Shown: positions 31,701 to 34,784 of the stretch, piece by piece | How positions within the stretch are numbered: the first letter of the stretch is position 1 | How the letters are laid out: each line of letters begins with the position of its first letter | Assembly (NCBI RefSeq): GCF_039830095.1 | Contig: NZ_CP142435.1 | Span: 1,426,001-1,490,000, forward strand | Direction: 5' to 3' | Source: Dolosigranulum savutiense | Lineage (GTDB): Bacteria; Bacillota; Bacilli; Lactobacillales; Carnobacteriaceae_A | Length of the DNA stretch: 64,000 nucleotides | Notes under the pieces: generated by a model | Seen by the model: the letters and a program-made list of their open reading frames with translations, nothing else | What the model was told of the DNA's origin: nothing | The model's database searches: none | Program-made: the position numbers and the translations under genes

Positions 31701-33643
31701 TAGAAGAATTGACTGACGACGAAAAAGCCACGTATGAAGCCGACATCAACGAGGCGGAAACGCTGGAAGAAGTCGAAGGCTACGTCGAAAATGCGAAAGA
31801 GATCGACAGCGATAAAGCAGAAGCGGGCGATGAGCTAGCAGAAGCCAAAGCGAAAGCATTAGACGAGATCAACCAATTAGAAGAATTGACTGACGACGAA
31901 AAAGCCACGTATGAAGCCGACATCAACGAGGCGGAAACGCTGGAAGAAGTCGAAGGCTACGTCGAAAATGCGAAAGAGATCGACAGCGATAAAGCAGAAG
32001 CGGGCGATGAGCTAGCAGAAGCCAAAGCGAAAGCATTAGACGAGATCAACCAATTAGAAGAATTGACTGACGACGAAAAAGCCACGTATGAAGCCGACAT
32101 CAACGAGGCGGAAACGCTGGAAGAAGTCGAAGGCTACGTCGAAAATGCGAAAGAGATCGACAGCGATAAAGCAGAAGCGGGCGATGAGCTAGCAGAAGCC
32201 AAAGCGAAAGCATTAGACGAGATCAACCAATTAGAAGAATTGACTGACGACGAAAAAGCCACGTATGAAGCCGACATCAACGAGGCGGAAACGCTGGAAG
32301 AAGTCGAAGGCTACGTCGAAAATGCGAAATTAGCGGCATCTGCATCTGAATCAGGTAATGGTGAGGGAACCGTTCAGCCAGAGAAGCCAGAATTTGACGG
32401 TGGAACACATGGTTTAGGCTTAATTAATGAAAAACCAGCATTCCCAGCGGAAGAGTTAAGCCGATTACTTCAAGTAGAACGTGATAAAGCATCAGCCTAC
32501 GTTGGAACCTTATCGAACTTAGATACTTCAAAAGTAACTGAGTTCCAACAAGCGATCCAACAAGCTCAAACTGTTCCAGCGATTGAAGCAATTAGTCAAA
32601 CAGCGGAAGCACTAAATGCGAAATTAGCACCATCTGTACCTGAGTCAGGTAATGGTGCAGGAACCGTTCAGCCAGAGATGCCAGAATTCAACAGTGGTAC
32701 GCATGGTTTAGGTTTAATTAATGAAAAACCAGCATTCCCAGCGGAAGAGTTAGGCCGATTACTTCAAGTAGAACGTGATAAAGCATCAGCCTATGTCGAA
32801 ACCTTATCGAACTTAGATGCTTCAAAAGTAACTGAGTTCCAACAAGCGATCCAGCAAGCTCAAACTGTTCCAGCGATTGAAGCAATTAGTCAAACAGCGG
32901 AAGCATTAAATGCGAAATTAGCGCCATCTGCACCTGAGTCAGGTAATGGTGCAGGAACTGTTCAGCCAGAGATGCCAGAATTTGACGGTGGAACACATGG
33001 TTTAGGCTTAATTAATGAAAAACCAGCATTCCCAGCGGAAGAATTAGGCCGATTACTTCAAGTAGAACGTGATAAAGCATCAGCCTACGTCGGAACCTTA
33101 TCGAACTTAGATGCTTCAAAAGTAACTGAGTTCCAACAAGCGATCCAGCAAGCTCAAACTGTTCCAGCGATTGAAGCAATTAGTCAAACAGCGGAAGCAT
33201 TAAATGCGAAATTAGCGCCATCTGCACCTGAGTCAGGTAATGGTGCAGGAACTGTTCAGCCAGAGATGCCAGAATTTGACGGTGGAACACATGGTTTAGG
33301 CTTAATTAATGAAAAACCAGCATTCCCAGCGGAAGAGTTAGAACAAGGAAAAGTTGGTGATGAGCAAGAACAATCAACCGAACCAAAAGCTCCAACTCAG
33401 CCAGGTCAGGACGCTCCAGAAAGCGAACATCCAGTTGATAAACCTGCAGTAACTGATCATTTGCAAAAGGTGAAAACACAAGTCAACGGTCAGCAGAGGA
33501 GTCAAGAATCAACGAAGCAAGAAAAATCTGGCGAACGTTTACCAGATACAGCAACAATTTCTTGGTTACTTGGTATGACAGGTATTTCAACTTTACTTGC
33601 AGGACTTGGCTTGAAGAAAAAACGCGAAGACGATGATAAATAA
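13706..33643 (+). CDS. Giant YSIRK/LPXTA cell-wall-anchored repeat protein (6645 aa)
   Basis: The protein starts with a YSIRK-type signal (YTLKKLSVGVVSVSIG, residues 21-36; likely cleavage VSA/DE at 49/50). An acidic Ser/Glu-rich region (50-270) and a helical adhesive region (about 295-620) follow. Next are a coiled coil, an EF-hand-like DLNNNGKKDTED loop (720-731), a beta-sandwich domain starting NGDFSDLTLG (about 840-1050, carbohydrate-binding-like) and an Ig-like domain (about 1052-1200). After helical modules come 78 copies of a 59-residue unit (1617-6208) and 98-residue repeats (6209-6545). The C-terminus is a sorting signal: LPDTA (6612-6616), hydrophobic segment, KKKREDDDK. The ribosome site is GGGAGG. 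By analogy with Ebh-type giants it is an adhesin or surface stalk; the ligand is unknown. It has no operon partner and its likely regulator is the divergent Mga-like gene. Confidence 0.93.
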   Translation: MISKNNRKLFMEKGANKYKRYTLKKLSVGVVSVSIGFGLMFGSVEGVSADELTGTNSVVEPNNVDSVQSNEEVSAESNVDKSSETVQSDSSEQIATIDQSLEVKRQEVKTVLGESNIVGEQYTDLVIKIANAQTLDELEGILVEIKQTASLEDNQDLTEPSETEHDAGEKLKNHSEEKDGELDKITTPSTETSLSKESSVENLVRVDQLNVTSDVKYTLNDVRHLLNSADIARIESGELTVQQTIEKLLNNKVELRETEARHENGVLAAGVEKSSFSPDKQRGKSRSRRSLNNIDVESLFRPFTEQDTVRDVYNRIQQMRQANLIAETEFHFFRFEMLRHLRDSIANNTHDSNNLLPENIKNQSPDAEKILNMHLSNRENVTVPMSRLIEQPFRRISDETKKELDYINEFLKNIETVLLTRFGTNDEGVYFSADEYDNHAVNYASHKTRKTFHVPEIRTNADGTVTLKMSSESEGGVELKSHYAFSFNLSHELNERVKQEQLVRGLYRPDRGQQSDENGDKLQNQVSNPNYEINKYSAQNGTFPGYVGYYTSQWSDQGGYDRKKDRFAKIELTFEANDQMITEAKISSGILSNSYNYRHRPGTFIASQEFNEKAEELKTLLNLMTESKQLKNKITETKQKIDEFNQSLGEETRVLSQRDYDNLNAKHQKLKQEIEQIKADHTTLTNKAMYDKLHQQVKVDVNASKSVIEARLKDLYPVNDLNNNGKKDTEDITFADRKVSDAKDKQIALLSKVTELNGKPDISQEEYLQAVSLSKQFKTAIEEARLAIDKIPESDIISSLGISYNEKRTQLISALPQDNVKLPAAPTTATQTSSDPNEKNSITNPTLINGDFSDLTLGAVVGSADNEPNSVPGWTVENSNQTKIPLVNRRHTSTGTTGPFANNNRNNAVVVGASNNRHVSNSNQTGKVNVDAIGGIHQEIDVTPGSELVVKYRSDTSGSLTGIDQAFNGANHARAQAQVVVTRVDTDEKLMELLPPSRGYGETAGVVSIPRDVTRVRVKLLHKSDRVHNDQQGVLSQDGWYPGAVVSDVRVSSGSHVTAEIVNQSQTYTSSNNTSSPYNGRVQLRFHNHGHEKANATFTMRLPEGVTYRSVSNGTGSYNEQSRTLTVTKNGIPAKISNQDTYTTVDINLTFNTETPRTFEIETQNITYRTSPDHLNAVNIGREITLGNAGSYSVTVAMYTSELQSKVNEHQATTQSFKYYNASVDLKAKYDSVIEEGRQILENTQSTQQAINDIANRIGIAKDALNGEATNKDALETAINEANNTISNPFYSRLQDIDSNLKSEYDQAIAEAQQILGNQDAMQEEVKQATDKLSLQEMKVALKKYEESIKTYQESYDQLPKLDNDQIFVTGKANRQLTKLWSEIDESRRSAWNKVYQNNIRQNLQADFFKIVIKHQKLLTVPGKTEISIPTEKISVHDLGANLSLEEKNIIKKAIEDSNNFLSGTKVEISDNGTATITFPDHTELEPSQEIIDRSDLIRELTPGEKQLLLEKQKEEALSDIDSLIDLSDDERQTLKDKVVEAGTADKIVEILAEASGLSFEKLEEAKTTLRDKIDALVEDDEQKETFLEEIDAAEQLEDVQAIEDIVDTYLSVEDEDELAEAKAKALDEINQLEELTDDEKATYEADINEAETLEEVEGYVENAKEIDSDKAEAGDELAEAKAKALDEINQLEELTDDEKATYEADINEAETLEEVEGYVENAKEIDSDKAEAGDELAEAKAKALDEINQLEELTDDEKATYEADINEAETLEEVEGYVENAKEIDSDKAEAGDELAEAKAKALDEINQLEELTDDEKATYEADINEAETLEEVEGYVENAKEIDSDKAEAGDELAEAKAKALDEINQLEELTDDEKATYEADINEAETLEEVEGYVENAKEIDSDKAEAGDELAEAKAKALDEINQLEELTDDEKATYEADINEAETLEEVEGYVENAKEIDSDKAEAGDELAEAKAKALDEINQLEELTDDEKATYEADINEAETLEEVEGYVENAKEIDSDKAEAGDELAEAKAKALDEINQLEELTDDEKATYEADINEAETLEEVEGYVENAKEIDSDKAEAGDELAEAKAKALDEINQLEELTDDEKATYEADINEAETLEEVEGYVENAKEIDSDKAEAGDELAEAKAKALDEINQLEELTDDEKATYEADINEAETLEEVEGYVENAKEIDSDKAEAGDELAEAKAKALDEINQLEELTDDEKATYEADINEAETLEEVEGYVENAKEIDSDKAEAGDELAEAKAKALDEINQLEELTDDEKATYEADINEAETLEEVEGYVENAKEIDSDKAEAGDELAEAKAKALDEINQLEELTDDEKATYEADINEAETLEEVEGYVENAKEIDSDKAEAGDELAEAKAKALDEINQLEELTDDEKATYEADINEAETLEEVEGYVENAKEIDSDKAEAGDELAEAKAKALDEINQLEELTDDEKATYEADINEAETLEEVEGYVENAKEIDSDKAEAGDELAEAKAKALDEINQLEELTDDEKATYEADINEAETLEEVEGYVENAKEIDSDKAEAGDELAEAKAKALDEINQLEELTDDEKATYEADINEAETLEEVEGYVENAKEIDSDKAEAGDELAEAKAKALDEINQLEELTDDEKATYEADINEAETLEEVEGYVENAKEIDSDKAEAGDELAEAKAKALDEINQLEELTDDEKATYEADINEAETLEEVEGYVENAKEIDSDKAEAGDELAEAKAKALDEINQLEELTDDEKATYEADINEAETLEEVEGYVENAKEIDSDKAEAGDELAEAKAKALDEINQLEELTDDEKATYEADINEAETLEEVEGYVENAKEIDSDKAEAGDELAEAKAKALDEINQLEELTDDEKATYEADINEAETLEEVEGYVENAKEIDSDKAEAGDELAEAKAKALDEINQLEELTDDEKATYEADINEAETLEEVEGYVENAKEIDSDKAEAGDELAEAKAKALDEINQLEELTDDEKATYEADINEAETLEEVEGYVENAKEIDSDKAEAGDELAEAKAKALDEINQLEELTDDEKATYEADINEAETLEEVEGYVENAKEIDSDKAEAGDELAEAKAKALDEINQLEELTDDEKATYEADINEAETLEEVEGYVENAKEIDSDKAEAGDELAEAKAKALDEINQLEELTDDEKATYEADINEAETLEEVEGYVENAKEIDSDKAEAGDELAEAKAKALDEINQLEELTDDEKATYEADINEAETLEEVEGYVENAKEIDSDKAEAGDELAEAKAKALDEINQLEELTDDEKATYEADINEAETLEEVEGYVENAKEIDSDKAEAGDELAEAKAKALDEINQLEELTDDEKATYEADINEAETLEEVEGYVENAKEIDSDKAEAGDELAEAKAKALDEINQLEELTDDEKATYEADINEAETLEEVEGYVENAKEIDSDKAEAGDELAEAKAKALDEINQLEELTDDEKATYEADINEAETLEEVEGYVENAKEIDSDKAEAGDELAEAKAKALDEINQLEELTDDEKATYEADINEAETLEEVEGYVENAKEIDSDKAEAGDELAEAKAKALDEINQLEELTDDEKATYEADINEAETLEEVEGYVENAKEIDSDKAEAGDELAEAKAKALDEINQLEELTDDEKATYEADINEAETLEEVEGYVENAKEIDSDKAEAGDELAEAKAKALDEINQLEELTDDEKATYEADINEAETLEEVEGYVENAKEIDSDKAEAGDELAEAKAKALDEINQLEELTDDEKATYEADINEAETLEEVEGYVENAKEIDSDKAEAGDELAEAKAKALDEINQLEELTDDEKATYEADINEAETLEEVEGYVENAKEIDSDKAEAGDELAEAKAKALDEINQLEELTDDEKATYEADINEAETLEEVEGYVENAKEIDSDKAEAGDELAEAKAKALDEINQLEELTDDEKATYEADINEAETLEEVEGYVENAKEIDSDKAEAGDELAEAKAKALDEINQLEELTDDEKATYEADINEAETLEEVEGYVENAKEIDSDKAEAGDELAEAKAKALDEINQLEELTDDEKATYEADINEAETLEEVEGYVENAKEIDSDKAEAGDELAEAKAKALDEINQLEELTDDEKATYEADINEAETLEEVEGYVENAKEIDSDKAEAGDELAEAKAKALDEINQLEELTDDEKATYEADINEAETLEEVEGYVENAKEIDSDKAEAGDELAEAKAKALDEINQLEELTDDEKATYEADINEAETLEEVEGYVENAKEIDSDKAEAGDELAEAKAKALDEINQLEELTDDEKATYEADINEAETLEEVEGYVENAKEIDSDKAEAGDELAEAKAKALDEINQLEELTDDEKATYEADINEAETLEEVEGYVENAKEIDSDKAEAGDELAEAKAKALDEINQLEELTDDEKATYEADINEAETLEEVEGYVENAKEIDSDKAEAGDELAEAKAKALDEINQLEELTDDEKATYEADINEAETLEEVEGYVENAKEIDSDKAEAGDELAEAKAKALDEINQLEELTDDEKATYEADINEAETLEEVEGYVENAKEIDSDKAEAGDELAEAKAKALDEINQLEELTDDEKATYEADINEAETLEEVEGYVENAKEIDSDKAEAGDELAEAKAKALDEINQLEELTDDEKATYEADINEAETLEEVEGYVENAKEIDSDKAEAGDELAEAKAKALDEINQLEELTDDEKATYEADINEAETLEEVEGYVENAKEIDSDKAEAGDELAEAKAKALDEINQLEELTDDEKATYEADINEAETLEEVEGYVENAKEIDSDKAEAGDELAEAKAKALDEINQLEELTDDEKATYEADINEAETLEEVEGYVENAKEIDSDKAEAGDELAEAKAKALDEINQLEELTDDEKATYEADINEAETLEEVEGYVENAKEIDSDKAEAGDELAEAKAKALDEINQLEELTDDEKATYEADINEAETLEEVEGYVENAKEIDSDKAEAGDELAEAKAKALDEINQLEELTDDEKATYEADINEAETLEEVEGYVENAKEIDSDKAEAGDELAEAKAKALDEINQLEELTDDEKATYEADINEAETLEEVEGYVENAKEIDSDKAEAGDELAEAKAKALDEINQLEELTDDEKATYEADINEAETLEEVEGYVENAKEIDSDKAEAGDELAEAKAKALDEINQLEELTDDEKATYEADINEAETLEEVEGYVENAKEIDSDKAEAGDELAEAKAKALDEINQLEELTDDEKATYEADINEAETLEEVEGYVENAKEIDSDKAEAGDELAEAKAKALDEINQLEELTDDEKATYEADINEAETLEEVEGYVENAKEIDSDKAEAGDELAEAKAKALDEINQLEELTDDEKATYEADINEAETLEEVEGYVENAKEIDSDKAEAGDELAEAKAKALDEINQLEELTDDEKATYEADINEAETLEEVEGYVENAKEIDSDKAEAGDELAEAKAKALDEINQLEELTDDEKATYEADINEAETLEEVEGYVENAKEIDSDKAEAGDELAEAKAKALDEINQLEELTDDEKATYEADINEAETLEEVEGYVENAKEIDSDKAEAGDELAEAKAKALDEINQLEELTDDEKATYEADINEAETLEEVEGYVENAKEIDSDKAEAGDELAEAKAKALDEINQLEELTDDEKATYEADINEAETLEEVEGYVENAKEIDSDKAEAGDELAEAKAKALDEINQLEELTDDEKATYEADINEAETLEEVEGYVENAKEIDSDKAEAGDELAEAKAKALDEINQLEELTDDEKATYEADINEAETLEEVEGYVENAKEIDSDKAEAGDELAEAKAKALDEINQLEELTDDEKATYEADINEAETLEEVEGYVENAKEIDSDKAEAGDELAEAKAKALDEINQLEELTDDEKATYEADINEAETLEEVEGYVENAKEIDSDKAEAGDELAEAKAKALDEINQLEELTDDEKATYEADINEAETLEEVEGYVENAKEIDSDKAEAGDELAEAKAKALDEINQLEELTDDEKATYEADINEAETLEEVEGYVENAKEIDSDKAEAGDELAEAKAKALDEINQLEELTDDEKATYEADINEAETLEEVEGYVENAKEIDSDKAEAGDELAEAKAKALDEINQLEELTDDEKATYEADINEAETLEEVEGYVENAKEIDSDKAEAGDELAEAKAKALDEINQLEELTDDEKATYEADINEAETLEEVEGYVENAKLAASASESGNGEGTVQPEKPEFDGGTHGLGLINEKPAFPAEELSRLLQVERDKASAYVGTLSNLDTSKVTEFQQAIQQAQTVPAIEAISQTAEALNAKLAPSVPESGNGAGTVQPEMPEFNSGTHGLGLINEKPAFPAEELGRLLQVERDKASAYVETLSNLDASKVTEFQQAIQQAQTVPAIEAISQTAEALNAKLAPSAPESGNGAGTVQPEMPEFDGGTHGLGLINEKPAFPAEELGRLLQVERDKASAYVGTLSNLDASKVTEFQQAIQQAQTVPAIEAISQTAEALNAKLAPSAPESGNGAGTVQPEMPEFDGGTHGLGLINEKPAFPAEELEQGKVGDEQEQSTEPKAPTQPGQDAPESEHPVDKPAVTDHLQKVKTQVNGQQRSQESTKQEKSGERLPDTATISWLLGMTGISTLLAGLGLKKKREDDDK
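18554..32329 (+). repeat. 78 tandem copies of a 177-bp coding unit, without visible divergence
   Basis: Units begin at GATGAGCTAGCAGAAGCC; starts at 18554, 18731 and so on to 32183 are spaced exactly 177 bp, giving 77 complete copies and a last one cut after 49 codons. Rows 3540 bases apart (20 units) are identical wherever I compared them. The translated 59-residue unit (DELAEAKAKALDEINQLEEL, then TDDEKATYEADINEA, then a third helix ending EIDSDKAEAG) is the same throughout. It looks like a three-helix bundle of the GA/FIVAR kind. Each unit has 22 acidic and 5 basic residues and no Cys, Trp, Phe, Pro, His, Arg or Met. Its GC is 86/177 (48.6%) by hand count. The period is a multiple of three, so copy changes keep the frame. 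Confidence 0.97.
32330..33340 (+). repeat. 98-residue (294-bp) C-terminal repeats of the giant protein
   Basis: Three full units and a partial fourth, with period exactly 294 bp (ESGNG at 32348, 32642, 32936 and 33230). Each has a Pro/Gly-rich linker (TVQPEMPEF, THGLGLINEKPAFPAEEL) and a helical module (VERDKASAYVGTLSNL, VTEFQQAIQQAQTVPAIEAI) that again resembles a GA-type three-helix bundle. Unlike the 177-bp array, these copies carry scattered substitutions. They form the wall-spanning or stalk part before the sorting signal. Confidence 0.9.
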
Positions 33644-33662
33644 GTAGATCATCTCTTTGAAC

Positions 33663-33700
33663 ACAGATAATAATATCTGTCGGCATGCTTTGGCATGCCG
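33663..33700 (+). terminator. Two adjacent hairpins after the giant gene, probable 3' end structure
   Basis: ACAGATA/TATCTGT (33663-33680) is followed directly by CGGCATGC/GCATGCCG (33681-33700 including loop). The second stem is GC-rich, but no T run follows, so it may protect the mRNA end or terminate weakly. Confidence 0.45.
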
Positions 33701-33731
33701 GTACATAGCATAAATGAAGAAAGGAATTTAA

Positions 33732-33847
33732 ATGATGAATAATTTAACAGTGAGATTGGAATAATCTATCTTCCAATATTTACTATTGCTAACATTTCAT
33801 TATTACAGTGGGGTGTTAATAAAAAAAGGTTTAGAGGAATTAACTAA
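33732..33847 (+). pseudogene. Possible frameshifted small membrane protein
   Basis: An ATG pair at 33732 with an upstream AAAGGAA opens MMNNLTVRLE and stops. A shift of frame after about 8 codons gives IGIIYLPIFTIANISLLQWG followed by VNKKRFRGIN and a stop at 33845, which is one membrane segment with a basic tail. This could be a broken short membrane peptide gene, but it may be chance. Confidence 0.22.
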
Positions 33848-33964
33848 CTGTGTATAAGTGTAGCTAACAAATTAAATATTTTTTCCGACTATTAAAAAAT
33901 AACAATTTTTTTACCCAAAAAATCAATAAGTTACTTTTAAGCACAAGTGGTTATTTCTTCGACC

Positions 33965-33999
33965 AAAGCCTCCGAGTATTACATTCGTAGGCTTTTTTA
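33965..33999 (+). terminator. Terminator-like hairpin in the right border region
   Basis: AAAGCCTCCGA pairs imperfectly with TTCGTAGGCTTT and is followed by TTTTTT. There is no intact gene before it on the + strand apart from the distant giant gene. Confidence 0.55.
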
Positions 34000-34222
34000 A
34001 CCACGATTACAACAACCGCTTACAATAAGACGGTGATACACTTATCGTTGAAAAGAAAAACGCTGATAAAGTGGTGATTGAAAGATAACAATCTACTTTA
34101 TCAGCGTAGGTATTCATATTATTAAACTGCTGTGTACGGAATTGTACGTGCGATGGTGTGAGAGATCGGCTAGTCAATTAATGGCTAGTCTCCTACTCGA
34201 TAGTTAACCTCATTATATTAAG

Positions 34223-34669
34223 CTAAATAACGTTCTTCAGCTCAGCGATGCAGGCTTCCAAGAGTGCTTGATCTTCGGGGGTGAAGCGGTCAGTCACGGG
34301 TGCATCAATATCGAGTACGCCAAATGGTTGGCCGTCGATAATAATAGGGACGACAATTTCAGAACGACTGGCACTGTCGCACGCAATGTGACCGGCGAAA
34401 GCATGGACATCCGGAACAATGAGTGTTTGTTGTTGTTGGAGGGCACTTCCGCATACACCGCGCCCCATTGGAATTCGATTGCAGGCTACTTTACCTTGGA
34501 AGGGGCCAAGGACAAGCTCCTGATCCTGATCATCCCACAAGTAGAAGCCCACCCAATTAATCTGATCGAAGTGTGCATTCAAGAGCGCACTCACATTGCT
34601 TAAGTTAGCAATTAAGTTACTTTCATCTTGGGTCAAGGCCCGAAGTTGTTTGATTAATAGCGTATTCAT
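34223..34669 (-). CDS. msrC: Free methionine-(R)-sulfoxide reductase, GAF domain
   Basis: A single-GAF-domain protein of about 148 residues that reduces free methionine-R-sulfoxide in the cytosol. Three cysteines, CNRIPMGRGVC and HIACD, have spacings of 10 and 24 residues, the same as the catalytic cysteines of the E. coli enzyme (84, 94, 118). WVGFYLWD and GVLDIDAPV are further family marks. A TTG three bases upstream also opens the frame, but the ATG at 34669 is better spaced from the AGAGGA site, so I chose it. It is divergent from ezrA. In Bacillus the orthologue lies next to rpsD as I recall; here about 28.6 kb of island separates them. Confidence 0.88.
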   Translation of the reverse strand: MNTLLIKQLRALTQDESNLIANLSNVSALLNAHFDQINWVGFYLWDDQDQELVLGPFQGKVACNRIPMGRGVCGSALQQQQTLIVPDVHAFAGHIACDSASRSEIVVPIIIDGQPFGVLDIDAPVTDRFTPEDQALLEACIAELKNVI

Positions 34670-34784
34670 CAAAAAATCCTCTCTAAATCGATTTATTTCG
34701 AAAAAATCTGGTAATAGTATAACATAGAGCGGCTTTTTTTGATATACTTATAGATGAAATAGAAAAAGTGTATGGAGGGATTAG

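Larger units (their letters stand above)
33644..34222. other. 579-bp gap with hairpins and coding relics
   Basis: After the giant gene the DNA is AT-rich and lacks an intact gene. It contains two back-to-back hairpins (33663-33700), a frameshifted small-membrane-protein relic (33732-33847) and a terminator-like hairpin (33965-33999). At 34031-34090 is a 19-codon stretch that reads like the tail of a lost gene (GDTLIVEKKNADKVVIER, then stop). There is also a 12-base perfect inverted repeat (CGCTGATAAAGT 34061-34072 with ACTTTATCAGCG 34095-34106). It looks like the scarred right border of the island. Confidence 0.5.

Noticed and set aside
18554-32329. Regular repeats as a possible CRISPR array or non-coding satellite
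   Set aside because: The period is 177 bp with no spacers, and the whole array stays in one open frame inside a protein with signal peptide and sorting motif; there are no cas genes.
34268-34603. 111-codon frame on the + strand
   Set aside because: It is fully opposite the GAF-type reductase, whose catalytic cysteines and ribosome site are clear.
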